From NCBI GenBank assembly GCA_002347265.1, contig DDYB01000025.1, positions 24,925-88,924 of the forward strand: a stretch of DNA of 64,000 bases, written 5' to 3'. Below are positions 17,842 to 26,485 of this stretch, piece by piece. Origin of the DNA: Desulfobacteraceae bacterium UBA2245. GTDB taxonomy: Bacteria; Desulfobacterota; Desulfobacteria; Desulfobacterales; UBA2245. How positions within the stretch are numbered: position 1 is the first letter of the stretch; each line of letters opens with the position of its first letter. The position numbers were made by a program, and so were the translations under genes. Below the pieces are notes generated by a model. That model was not told where the DNA came from and ran no database searches. It saw only the letters and a program-made list of their open reading frames with translations.

Positions 17842-18258
17842 TCAGGCCGGATAATCGCCGGAGCGCTCCACGGTGGAAGGATCGGGTATAAAGGTGCAGA
17901 ATTCTATTTTCTGAATCCGGTCGTTCTTGATTTCGAAAAGCACCACCGCCACGGCATTGTTCTTGTCGCCCACAGCCAGCCGAACGCAAGGCTCCCCGTT
18001 CTTGGCATAAAAGGTATAGGCCCTGGTCAAAGCCAGTTCGGCAAAAAGATTCATATCCTTGGATCGTCTGGATTGCTTGAAGGTTTCAGACAGATAGTCG
18101 GAAATTTCATCCTTGCCCTTGAGTTCGTCAAACACGTTTTGGGCAACATAGCAGGCGTCATCCGCCAGAAGCGGCATCAAAGGGGTTGTGTCCAGGGTGT
18201 TGATGGTTTTTGCATATGCCCTGGAGGCATCGGATTCCGTCAGTTTCTCTTGCGCCAT
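17842..18258 (-). CDS. NTF2/SnoaL-like protein
   Basis: 138 residues with the size and pattern of the NTF2-like cone fold: an N-terminal helical start (AYAKTINTLDTTPLMPLLADDACYVAQNVF), a middle KGKDEISDYLSETFK segment, and strands AVAVVLFEIKNDRIQKIEF near the end. Such proteins may be small isomerases or ligand-binding proteins; no catalytic set can be named. No signal peptide. It sits 119 bases upstream of the MFS gene on the same strand. Confidence 0.65.
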   Translation of the reverse strand: MAQEKLTESDASRAYAKTINTLDTTPLMPLLADDACYVAQNVFDELKGKDEISDYLSETFKQSRRSKDMNLFAELALTRAYTFYAKNGEPCVRLAVGDKNNAVAVVLFEIKNDRIQKIEFCTFIPDPSTVERSGDYPA

Positions 18259-18469
18259 GATCTTTGCGTCCTCTGATCGCGATCCGCCGACAGCAGTTTA
18301 AGGCGATTGCAACCTTTTGAATTTCATACAGAATATTTTTGACCCATAAATCTGCCTTTGACATCGAGCCTTTGTTTCATTATGAGAAAACATGAGTTTT
18401 GGCAAGAAAATTTCTTGAGTATTGATTTTCCGGCTTTCTGAAAAAAGCCGGTACGACAGGGAGAATTTC

Positions 18470-18949
18470 ATGGATGATGAATTGACGTCCGAAGAACTCC
18501 GGCTGGTTGAACTGCTGCGGCAGGAGGTTTCCGCTGCGGCCGTTCAGAAGCAATCGTTCAAAGCCCGTCAGCCGCTTCCGACGGCCTCGCCTCGGAAGGC
18601 GCCGCAGGAACCGTCCGCCGGGATCATCGACGTTGCCGAACTCAGGCAAAGGGCGATGACTGAATTCATTGAGTTTAAAAGCCGGTTTTCGGGCCTCAAG
18701 GACGATGATCCCGCCGCGCTGTACCAGGAACTGGAAAAACTGGCGAACCAGGCGGAAAAGCTGAAAACCACGCTTGAAACCTACCTGAGGCACAGTAAGG
18801 CCGATGACGCCAGACAGGCGGTATCCGATATGGTTGCCAGGGGAATTTGTTTTCGGGAGATCGTTATTGACGATATTCATTTCACCATCGACAAGTCGGG
18901 AGAAATTTCTCTGGTTTCCGACCCCAACCGCATCAGGCTGTCTTTCTGA
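18470..18949 (+). CDS. Conserved-looking hypothetical protein
   Basis: 159 residues from the ATG at 18470 (MDDELTSEELRLVELLRQEV), with GGGAG upstream. The middle (residues about 60-110) is acidic and helical, possibly coiled coil (LYQELEKLANQAEKLKTTLETYL). The C-terminal end (REIVIDDIHFTIDKSGEISLVSD) looks like beta strands. No signal peptide, metal motif or known domain is seen. Codon use looks like a real gene. Family not recognised. Confidence 0.6.
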   Translation: MDDELTSEELRLVELLRQEVSAAAVQKQSFKARQPLPTASPRKAPQEPSAGIIDVAELRQRAMTEFIEFKSRFSGLKDDDPAALYQELEKLANQAEKLKTTLETYLRHSKADDARQAVSDMVARGICFREIVIDDIHFTIDKSGEISLVSDPNRIRLSF

Positions 18950-19281
18950 TCCCGGCCACAGTCACATGACGCCGCGCTGATGTGCCTTGTTGCATCCCGG
19001 ATGGATTTTTGATACTTAAAAACTATCGGCATGCAACTTCGGCGGCTGAATTTCCGTTTTTTTCCTTTGTTTCAACAGCGCGGGTGAAAAGGCAGCCGCT
19101 TAACGCCGAAGATGCGCTTACGAGCCATACATGCGTTGTGTCCGCAAGTGAACTCCCGTGAGCCGGGCGATGAACCCGTTGGTTCCGCCCCTCGATCCGA
19201 TCAGTGGAAGCCATTGTTCTTTCAAATGCATTCATCATTTTTTCACCAGAAGGACAACCGAGGTCCTGAAAGGAGAGATTC
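18950..19281. other. 332-base region of unknown content
   Basis: No confident gene. The stretch 19070-19205 is GC-rich, lacks AT-rich promoter character and has several short complementary segments, so it could be a structured RNA or the relic of a mobile element. Both strands are broken by stops. A reverse-strand frame from 19352 runs across it but covers the start of the next gene and shows no domain. The ribosome site AAAGGAGAG of the next gene ends it. Confidence 0.35.
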
Positions 19282-19644
19282 ATGACGAAGCAGTTTTCCT
19301 TTACCAAGTATGAAAACGAAATCATGGCTGATTTCAGAGAAAGGCTCAACAAGGCGGAATCTACCGAGGACGTGAAAAAGTTCTTTGCCTATACCATCAA
19401 ATCGTTAATGGAAAACATATTTGGGGACAAGCTGGATTTCCGGCTTGATGACGTCGTTCTGACAACCGGGGAGGAGCCTTATTACAGCCTGAACGAACGG
19501 CTTCTGAAGGTTGGGGAATTTCAGGGGGCCTGGAGCGATTCAGACCTGCCGCGGGTGCTGGCCCGGCTGGCCGGTTCAGCCCTGAAGCGATACAGACATC
19601 TTGAAAAAAACCCGGGAAAGACGGAATCCAAGATTCGCATGTAA
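19282..19644 (+). CDS. Small hypothetical protein
   Basis: 120 residues, with a strong AAAGGAGAG ribosome site before the ATG. The protein is soluble, mixed helix/strand, with an N-terminal helix (DFRERLNKAESTEDVKKFFAYTIKSLMENIFG) and a basic C-terminus (LKRYRHLEKNPGKTESKIRM). It lies 61 bases upstream of the MBL-fold gene and may be co-transcribed with it. I do not recognise the family. Confidence 0.6.
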   Translation: MTKQFSFTKYENEIMADFRERLNKAESTEDVKKFFAYTIKSLMENIFGDKLDFRLDDVVLTTGEEPYYSLNERLLKVGEFQGAWSDSDLPRVLARLAGSALKRYRHLEKNPGKTESKIRM

Positions 19645-19705
19645 TTCGAACTTCCGGAATCAAGGTCAGGATTTTTTGTTTTCCGAAGGTTTCTCCGGAG
19701 GGGTC

Positions 19706-20464
19706 ATGAAGTTTACCATTCTGGGCACGGGAACCGCCGCGCTCTGCCGTTCAAGGGCCTGTTGCGCCTATCATGTGGTGAAAACCGGCGGCGGAGTGGG
19801 CATCGACATGGGGGCGGGCGTTCTGGCCCGATACTGCGATGCGGGCATCGATTTCATGGAACTGGATGCTCTGGTGCTCACCCATCCCGCCCATGTGGAT
19901 CATGTCGGGGACCTGCCCATGCTGCTGTTCTCCATGAACTACACTCCCGGAAGGATTCGAAAACGGCCTTTGCCGATCTATGTGCCAAAAGGGGAGGGCG
20001 GATTTATAAAACGGGTTTTCGATGCCTTTCCCAAGTCGCATCCCAAGAACTTTGAGGTTCCGGTGTTCGAGGTCGAGGAAAAGGCTTACAACCTGGGGGG
20101 GCTGGTTTTTAATTTTGTTTCCATGACGCATGGAACGGTTCCGGCTGTCGGGGTCCGGATCGAGGATAACGGCAGGCAGGTTGCCGTCACCGGGGATACC
20201 GAGGCCGGTCCATGGGTGGTGAGGCTTCTCAGGGATGTCGATCTGGCCGTGATGCACTGCGCTTTCGCTGAAGGCTACGGGGGGCCGGAAACGCATTTAA
20301 ACGGAGTTTCCACGGGACGGATGGCGGCAGAGGCCCAGGTCCGGCGTCTGATCGTTACGCACCGGTATCCGCTGGGAACCGATGCCGAGGTGCTGTCTCA
20401 AATCCGGCAATCCTACGGGGGGCCGGTGTCCTTTGCCGTGGATCTGGATGCCCATGTCCTGTAG
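19706..20464 (+). CDS. MBL-fold metallohydrolase with variant metal motif
   Basis: 252 residues from the ATG at 19706 (MKFTILGTGTA), with GGAGGGG upstream. The overall order matches RNase Z/ElaC-like beta-lactamase-fold hydrolases: FTILGTGTA, GIDMGAG, the metal motif, VAVTGDTEAGP, VMHCAF and LIVTHRYP. The metal motif is unusual: THPAHVDHVGDLP has His60, His63, Asp65 and His66, so it is HxxHxDH instead of HxHxDH. Possible roles are RNA processing or cyclic phosphodiester hydrolysis; none can be fixed. Confidence 0.8.
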   Translation: MKFTILGTGTAALCRSRACCAYHVVKTGGGVGIDMGAGVLARYCDAGIDFMELDALVLTHPAHVDHVGDLPMLLFSMNYTPGRIRKRPLPIYVPKGEGGFIKRVFDAFPKSHPKNFEVPVFEVEEKAYNLGGLVFNFVSMTHGTVPAVGVRIEDNGRQVAVTGDTEAGPWVVRLLRDVDLAVMHCAFAEGYGGPETHLNGVSTGRMAAEAQVRRLIVTHRYPLGTDAEVLSQIRQSYGGPVSFAVDLDAHVL

Positions 20465-20616
20465 TTTTCAGCGGCAATCCCCGGACAACATTTTCCCATG
20501 ACCTTTCACTTCCCGCCTGTTGACTCAAGCAGAAAAATGTGATTGACAGAGGAGCATTTTTTAGCCCTGAAAATGCCATCTATCGAAACATTTCGCAAAC
20601 GGAAGCCGCACAGACA

Positions 20617-21615
20617 ATGATAAACAGAGGAAAAGCGCTGACCGGTCTTCTCCTGTCGGTTATTCTGATTGTGCCTGTCGTTTCATGGATCCGCTTGAGC
20701 ATTTCGGAAAAACCGATCTGGTCCGTCAGCATATACGCCGGAACCGGACCCTTTGATTTACATCCCCATCCGCTGGTTCCGCGGCATCCGGTGATCAGCG
20801 CATCGGATATCACGGACGCGCCTTCGGATTTTGTGGCCGATCCGTTCATGGTTTGCGTTCAGAACCGCTGGTATATGTTTTTTGAGACGCTCACCGCCGC
20901 TTCCGGACAGGGAGACATCGCCCTGGCCTCGAGCGATGACGGCATCCACTGGCGGTATGAGCGGATCGTTCTCGACGAGCCGTTTCATCTTTCCTACCCC
21001 TATGTTTTTGAATGGAACGGGGCCTGGTACATGATTCCGGAAAGCCGCAGCGCATCATCCGTCCGGCTTTACAGGTCGGATGCGTTCCCCTTTGAGTGGC
21101 GGTTTGCCGGCGAGTTGATTTCCGGGGCTTACTCAGATCCGTCCATCGTATTCAAGGACGGGCGGTGGTGGCTGTTTGTACTCAAGGACCTGGACACCCT
21201 GCTGCTGTTTCAGGCCGAAAACCTGTCCGGCCCCTGGACGGAGCATCCCCGGAGTCCTCTGGTGTCGCGGGACCGCAATGTGGCCAGACCCGGCGGAAGG
21301 ATGATCGTTTATCAGGACCGCATCATCCGCTATGCGCAGGACGGGGACCCCGTATACGGCATTGCCATCCGGGCGTTTGTGGTGGACGAGATCACCCCGG
21401 AGACCTACCGCGAACACGAGGTGTTGAATGCGGTCCTGCCGGTGGCGTCCGGAAGCGGATGGAACGCAGCCGGAATGCACAATATCGATCCGCATCAGAC
21501 CGGTGAGGGTCAATGGATCGCCTGCGTGGACGGCAAGCGGAAGTCCGGGGCCTTCGAACCGGGAAAAGGGGCCCGCCGCCTCGTGGACCGGATCAGACGT
21601 CTGGCCAATTTCTGA
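20617..21615 (+). CDS. Membrane-anchored beta-propeller protein (GINT1_N / GH43-like)
   Basis: 332 residues from the ATG at 20617. A longer GTG start at 20539 has no ribosome site. One N-terminal transmembrane segment (GLLLSVILIVPVVSWI) anchors an extracytoplasmic domain. That domain has repeated blades with the wording WSVSIYAGTGPFDL, VADPFMV...WYMFFETL, GDIALASSDDGIHW, HLSYPYVFEWNGAWYMIPES and DPSIVFKDGRWWLFV. This matches the five-bladed propeller of the GINT1 N-terminal family, related to GH43/GH32 glycosidases. Its role is probably binding or trimming of a polysaccharide. The neighbours (pectate-lyase fold, MBOAT, SGNH) fit exopolysaccharide modification. Confidence 0.65.
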   Translation: MINRGKALTGLLLSVILIVPVVSWIRLSISEKPIWSVSIYAGTGPFDLHPHPLVPRHPVISASDITDAPSDFVADPFMVCVQNRWYMFFETLTAASGQGDIALASSDDGIHWRYERIVLDEPFHLSYPYVFEWNGAWYMIPESRSASSVRLYRSDAFPFEWRFAGELISGAYSDPSIVFKDGRWWLFVLKDLDTLLLFQAENLSGPWTEHPRSPLVSRDRNVARPGGRMIVYQDRIIRYAQDGDPVYGIAIRAFVVDEITPETYREHEVLNAVLPVASGSGWNAAGMHNIDPHQTGEGQWIACVDGKRKSGAFEPGKGARRLVDRIRRLANF

Positions 21616-21643
21616 GAGTCAAGTACCGCCGGCCTGCCATGGG

Positions 21644-23416
21644 TTATTCCGATTTCTGAATCAGAAGCCTGCGCTGGGCCTGGTAAAGGGAGGGTATGCT
21701 CAGGCCGGAGCGGTTCAACCCCTCAACCGTCATCCAGGCATTTTGACGGTCCGCGGTTTCGCCCCCCACCTTGACGGGCTTATCCCCCTGCCGCCGAAGA
21801 CCGACAAAGAAAGCCTGGGGGAAATGTTCGAACATCGTTTCCGGCGTGCCGGACGAGGTGCTCGGGTAGTCGTAGGTCCGCGCAAATTCGTCATCCTTTG
21901 CACACTTGTAGCATTCCATGCGCCCGGGCGCCTGAATGTTCCAGAAGACATTCCGCACCCCCGCGTGGGGAAGGACGCTCTGGTCTCCTCCGGGGCAGAG
22001 ATAGAATCCCCGAAGCTCCTCGAAAAGATTTTCATAAGGGAACATGCCGTGAAAATCGATCGCGGCGTCCGTCCCGTCAACAGTATTCCAGCCTTCATAA
22101 TGGTTTTCGCAGTCCGAAATCACATTGCCCGAGGCCCACATCTTGAGCGTGACCGGATGAACCATTCTGGAAAAAAAATGCGCGCGCCGCACCAGAATGC
22201 CATGGCTCTGGGCGATGGTGACTCCGGCATGCCCGCTGAGGCCTTGAAATGAAATATCCTGAACCGTGAAATCCGCGCTGCGGCTGATGATGATTCCCTG
22301 GGTGAGATCCTTGACGACGACGTCCCGGACCCATCCGTCGCAGGCATGGCTGAACCACAGGGCGCCCCAGAGATAATCCTGTTCCTTGGCGGTTCGAATG
22401 ACGGAACCATCGGCGGCCGGATGGGGCTTGTGGTGCCGGTAATCTCCAGGCCAGCTGCTTTCAAAGCGCAGGTGTTCGATGCCAACGCCTTTTACGCCGT
22501 TGAAGGAAAAAATGCGGGGATTGTAGCGGATGAACTGATCGAATCTGGCGGGTTTTGCCAGGCGGATGGTCTTTTTGTCAATGATCCGGTCGATCTTGAC
22601 GATCCATGAGATTCTGCCGGCGGCCCCGCCGAAGGTGTCGTTCTGGCCCGGGACCAGCCGGAAGGGAGAGGTCAATTGGGCCGCGATATCCACTTTGGTT
22701 GAATCCGGACGGCTTTCGTCGATCAGAGGATCGCAGAATTCGATGATCACGGGCTGTCCAGCAAACAGACGGGAAGTGTCCGAAACCGCAACCGTTTTCT
22801 GCCCGCGGTGGATGGTTTCCGTGTAGTGGGCCAGTTCATGCTTGACCTCGGCGCCCATGACGGCTACGGCGGTCCGGTGGCGGGCCTCGTTTGCAGCCGG
22901 GACCGTTCCCAGACGGCGGACCGTGTCGTCGGGCGCCGGCGCGGCCATGTAAAGAATCGTTCCGTCGGGTCCGGATCCCTGGCCCCGGAGAATCACATGG
23001 CTGTCTGCGATACAGAGAAACGGCGCATTGACGGCCGGGTGAACCTCGTAACGGCCGGAAGGCAGAAAAACAACCCCGCCGCCGGCCTCGCCGGCCGCAT
23101 CGATTGCGGCCTGAATGGCCGCCGTGTCGTCTTTGCCGTCATCCGGAACCGCTCCAAACCGGGAAGCGGCGACGTCAAACACCGGTCCCGGAACGTCCGG
23201 AAGGGGCTTGTCTCCCATGGCGTATCCGGCCCGTGAAAAATCGGGAAGCCGGTTGCCCGTCGGGCCGTTTTGCACGTATTCTTTCCAGACATTCGGAACC
23301 CATTCGCCTTGACCGGCCTCGGATGCCCGGGCCGCTCCGGAACCCAAGCAGAACAAAAAGATGGCAAGGCCCGCCATCGACCGACGAAGGTTTTGCAGGT
23401 CGAACCCGTTTTTCAA
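21644..23416 (-). CDS. Secreted right-handed beta-helix (pectate lyase-like) protein
   Basis: 590 residues with a signal peptide (residues about 12-32, MAGLAIFLFCLGSGAARASE). The N-terminal part carries the pectate-lyase_3 wording VAASRFGAVPDDGKDDTAAIQAAIDAAGEAGGGVVFLPSGRYEV, followed by parallel beta-helix-like repeats with many H/N/D positions (VQDISFQGLSGHAGVTIAQSHGILVRRAHFF). It should act outside the cytoplasm on a polysaccharide, as lyase, epimerase or binding protein; the catalytic residues are not identified. It is divergent from the MBOAT gene across a 417-base gap, and lies in the polysaccharide-acylation neighbourhood. Confidence 0.8.
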   Translation of the reverse strand: MKNGFDLQNLRRSMAGLAIFLFCLGSGAARASEAGQGEWVPNVWKEYVQNGPTGNRLPDFSRAGYAMGDKPLPDVPGPVFDVAASRFGAVPDDGKDDTAAIQAAIDAAGEAGGGVVFLPSGRYEVHPAVNAPFLCIADSHVILRGQGSGPDGTILYMAAPAPDDTVRRLGTVPAANEARHRTAVAVMGAEVKHELAHYTETIHRGQKTVAVSDTSRLFAGQPVIIEFCDPLIDESRPDSTKVDIAAQLTSPFRLVPGQNDTFGGAAGRISWIVKIDRIIDKKTIRLAKPARFDQFIRYNPRIFSFNGVKGVGIEHLRFESSWPGDYRHHKPHPAADGSVIRTAKEQDYLWGALWFSHACDGWVRDVVVKDLTQGIIISRSADFTVQDISFQGLSGHAGVTIAQSHGILVRRAHFFSRMVHPVTLKMWASGNVISDCENHYEGWNTVDGTDAAIDFHGMFPYENLFEELRGFYLCPGGDQSVLPHAGVRNVFWNIQAPGRMECYKCAKDDEFARTYDYPSTSSGTPETMFEHFPQAFFVGLRRQGDKPVKVGGETADRQNAWMTVEGLNRSGLSIPSLYQAQRRLLIQKSE

Positions 23417-23833
23417 AGCGATATCTCCTTGAGACCCGGCCGGTTTCGCGTGTTTTCAGGTTTTGAATTCAAAATGCGCTTGAGCCTGTCTGAAGCTGCC
23501 GCGACACGGCAAGGAAGATCATATTCGCGGGGGATTGTCAATCCTTCGGCATGCAATCCAATAACGGCCCGGCGCCGGTCATTTTCCATTTGACACGGAC
23601 CGCAAATCCCTATAAATTCTTTAAAATTTCTGTCTTTGCAGCTTTTGGGCAGGAAACTTAATGAACCGAAAGGACGTCACGCCTTCCCGGATCCGACAAT
23701 TCAGCATCTCTTCCGCATATTCAGGCGGCCGCGGGAAAATTGAATTCCAGCATAAAATTCCATGTATATGATTCAATCAAACAGCGTCATCCTTTGGCGG
23801 TTCAAATGCGGATTTTAATTCCGTCTGTACGCT
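23417..23833. other. 417-base divergent intergenic region with a forward promoter
   Basis: No gene seen. A likely forward promoter is TTGACA at 23590-23595 with either TATAAA (23611, 15-base spacer) or TAAATT (23613, 17-base spacer), about 220 bases before the MBOAT start. The long AT-rich leader that follows (23600-23830) may carry regulatory structure but no riboswitch was recognised. Confidence 0.4.
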
Positions 23834-25273
23834 ATGTTATTTAATTCTCTTCAATTTCCTTTTTTCTTTCTGACCGTTGTCGGCCTCTATTTTGCGATCC
23901 CGCACCGGTTCCGATGGATCATGCTGCTTGCGGCCAGCTACTATTTTTATATGTGCTGGAAGATCGAGTACATCGTGCTGATCATTGGTTCCACGCTGAT
24001 CGACTATTTTGCGGCCCTGAAGATGTCCAGGGTTTCCGGCAGAAAGGAAAAGCGGAAATATCTGATGCTCAGCCTGGCATCCAATCTGGGCATTCTGTTC
24101 TTTTTCAAGTATTTCAACTTCGTCAGCAGATCCGTTGCGGATGCGTTCAGCGCATGGAACATTTTTTACGACGCGCCGCTGTTCGATGTACTGTTGCCGG
24201 TGGGGATTTCCTTTTATACCTTTCAGACGCTCAGCTACACCATCGATGTGTACAATGGCCGTATTCCGGCCGAAAAACACCTGGGGATATTTGCGCTGTA
24301 TGTGGCGTTCTGGCCCCAGTTGGTGGCCGGGCCGATCGAGCGGACCCACCATCTGCTGCCTCAGTTCCGGCAGCGGCATGCGTTTGATTGCCGGCGTGTA
24401 ACCGACGGTCTTCGGCTCATGCTCTGGGGGCTGTTCAAGAAAGTGGTCATCGCCGATCAGTTGGCCGTGTATGTCAACCAGGTCTACAATCACGTGGACG
24501 ATTATCAGGGCCCTGCGCTCATGATCGCCACCTTTTTCTTCGCCATTCAGATCTACTGCGATTTTTCAGGCTATTCGGACATGGCCGTGGGCTCTGCGAG
24601 GGTCATGGGTTATGACCTGATGGAGAACTTCAACCGGCCTTATTTTGCCAAATCCATACGCGAATTCTGGCAGCGGTGGCACATCTCCCTGTCCACCTGG
24701 TTCAGGGACTACCTGTACATTCCTCTGGGAGGAAACCGCGCTGTGAAGTGGCGCTGGTATTACAACCTGTTCATCACCTTTCTGGTGAGCGGGCTCTGGC
24801 ACGGCGCCAACTGGACATTCGCGATCTGGGGCGCTTTGCACGGATTTTTCCTGATCGTGGAAATCGCGACCGGAAACTGCTGGCAAAAAGCGGCCAATTT
24901 TCTGTTTCCGAATGAACAAGCGTTCTGGAACAGGGCCTTTCGGGTATGCGTCACGATGATTCAGGTCTGTTTTGCCTGGATATTCTTCCGGGCCAACACG
25001 GTCGAAGATGCATTGACCATTCTTCGAAAGATGTTTCTGTTCGATTCGGACGTGTGGCTTCACGTGGTCGGAAAGGGATCTCTGGCGCTGAGCGCGATGC
25101 TGGTCCTGATTCTGCTGGCGGTCCACATGAAAGAGCGCGGTACGGCCATCCATGAGTATGTCGGGCGTTTGCCGGCCGCGGCGCGCTGGTCGGTATATGC
25201 GGCGGCTTTCTGGGCCATCGTGATTTCAGGCGTCTTCGGCGTCAAACAGGAATTTATCTATTTTCAGTTCTAA
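23834..25273 (+). CDS. MBOAT family O-acyltransferase (AlgI-like)
   Basis: 479 residues. The N-terminus MLFNSLQFPFFFLTVVGLYF is the standard start for this family. About ten membrane helices are predicted. Family hallmarks: FYTFQTLSYTIDVY, FWPQLVAGPIER, IYCDFSGYSDMAVGSARVMGYDLMENFNRPY, EFWQRWHISLSTWFRDYLYIPLGG and the catalytic-His motif SGLWHGANWTFAIWGALHG. It moves acyl (usually acetyl) groups across the inner membrane onto a secreted polysaccharide, as AlgI does for alginate. The next gene, 2 bases downstream, is its probable periplasmic partner. Confidence 0.92.
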   Translation: MLFNSLQFPFFFLTVVGLYFAIPHRFRWIMLLAASYYFYMCWKIEYIVLIIGSTLIDYFAALKMSRVSGRKEKRKYLMLSLASNLGILFFFKYFNFVSRSVADAFSAWNIFYDAPLFDVLLPVGISFYTFQTLSYTIDVYNGRIPAEKHLGIFALYVAFWPQLVAGPIERTHHLLPQFRQRHAFDCRRVTDGLRLMLWGLFKKVVIADQLAVYVNQVYNHVDDYQGPALMIATFFFAIQIYCDFSGYSDMAVGSARVMGYDLMENFNRPYFAKSIREFWQRWHISLSTWFRDYLYIPLGGNRAVKWRWYYNLFITFLVSGLWHGANWTFAIWGALHGFFLIVEIATGNCWQKAANFLFPNEQAFWNRAFRVCVTMIQVCFAWIFFRANTVEDALTILRKMFLFDSDVWLHVVGKGSLALSAMLVLILLAVHMKERGTAIHEYVGRLPAAARWSVYAAAFWAIVISGVFGVKQEFIYFQF

Positions 25274-25275
25274 AC

Positions 25276-26277
25276 ATGCAGACCAGAAAATTCATCATAA
25301 AGCTGCTGGCATTCGGCCTTCTCAACCTCGGAATCATGGCGGTTCTGCTGGCGGGTTTTTCCGGCCGTACCCGGGATATTCACCTGAACAACTGGGATAC
25401 CGAGTCGAACCTGCTGATGATGGGCCGAAATACGCATTACGATGTGGCGATTCTCGGCACCTCGAGAGGCCGCGTGTTTTCCCGGGATGCCAACCACCGG
25501 ATGCTGGAAGAAATCCTGGGCAAAAAGGTGATCAATCTGTCCAAGGGCGGCGGCGGAGGCCTGATGCCCGCCGAGTTGCATCTTTCGTATTTTTTCGATC
25601 AGGGAAACACCGTGGACCACGTCGTCTATCTGGTGGATCCGGATGTGTTCTTCTGCTCCATCAACAATGAGAACAATAATTTTTTCCTGTGCGACGAGCC
25701 GTTCGAGCTTTCCATGCTCTGGAAGCTCATCGTCCGACGGTATCCTGCGGACCGCATATTTTCATACCTGCAGATGATCGCCAGAGACGACTGGGAAAAC
25801 TTTACCCGTTACAGCGCTCCGGGGTTGACCGAAGGAACGCTCGATGTGATCGATCCGGAGAAGCTGGAAGAGGCCAGGGCCCATTACCTGAGCCAGTATA
25901 CGGATGAAAATTTTAAAAAATACAGCCGGATCGTGGACACCATCAATGCCCTGGTCAAAAAGAACAACACCCGGATCACCTATGTCATGCTGCCGCTGCT
26001 GATCGATCATTTTCCGGGCGTCGAGCAGGTGGACCGGAAATTAAACGATGTCGCCCGCGAGGAACACGTGAATTACTGCAACCTCGTGGAATCAATGCAG
26101 GACCGGAAATACTATTACGATCACATGCACTTCAACAAAGCCGGTATCGCTTATTTCGCCGGCGCCTACCTGGATCCGATCCTTCGGGGAAAAATCGTGA
26201 AATTCGACAACCGGACCGGCGACAGCGTCGGCCTGGTCACTTCCCGGGCAAAAGCAAAGTCACAGCAGGCGAATTAA
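25276..26277 (+). CDS. Membrane-anchored SGNH hydrolase-like acyltransferase partner
   Basis: 333 residues. One N-terminal hydrophobic segment (FIIKLLAFGLLNLGIMAVLLAGF). SGNH-type features: AILGTSRGRVFSRDANH with the Ser nucleophile candidate in block I, a later glycine-rich block (KGGGGGLMP), and the C-terminal DHMHFNKAGIAYFAGAYLDPIL holding the Asp-x-x-His pair (DHMH-F). Proteins of this kind (AlgX/AlgJ, DltD-like) complete acyl transfer to polymers in the periplasm. It directly follows the MBOAT gene, so the two are one module. Confidence 0.72.
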   Translation: MQTRKFIIKLLAFGLLNLGIMAVLLAGFSGRTRDIHLNNWDTESNLLMMGRNTHYDVAILGTSRGRVFSRDANHRMLEEILGKKVINLSKGGGGGLMPAELHLSYFFDQGNTVDHVVYLVDPDVFFCSINNENNNFFLCDEPFELSMLWKLIVRRYPADRIFSYLQMIARDDWENFTRYSAPGLTEGTLDVIDPEKLEEARAHYLSQYTDENFKKYSRIVDTINALVKKNNTRITYVMLPLLIDHFPGVEQVDRKLNDVAREEHVNYCNLVESMQDRKYYYDHMHFNKAGIAYFAGAYLDPILRGKIVKFDNRTGDSVGLVTSRAKAKSQQAN

Positions 26278-26485
26278 CCCGTACCAGGGTAAAGTAAATT
26301 CCGGGATAATCCGATATAAAATGGAGCCGGACAGAAGAAAAAAACTGTCCGCGGATAAAAAAAACTGCAAAACCTGCACCAAGGTACAATAGCCTTTGGG
26401 GGAAAAGTATATAAAATGGCTTTGTACGAAGTGGAAATTTTATCAACCTGACCCATCTAACCGATTAATATAAGGAGGCGCTCTT
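26278..26485. promoter_or_regulatory. Leader region of the LapA-like adhesin gene
   Basis: 208 AT-rich bases. A 7-bp hairpin CGGACAG/CTGTCCG (26328-26334 with 26345-26351) has an A-rich loop. A TATAAAAT run at 26410-26417 could be a -10 element but no matching -35 is seen. The strong ribosome site AAGGAGG sits at 26472-26478, seven bases before the ATG at 26486. A sigma-54 or other specific promoter was not recognised. Confidence 0.4.
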
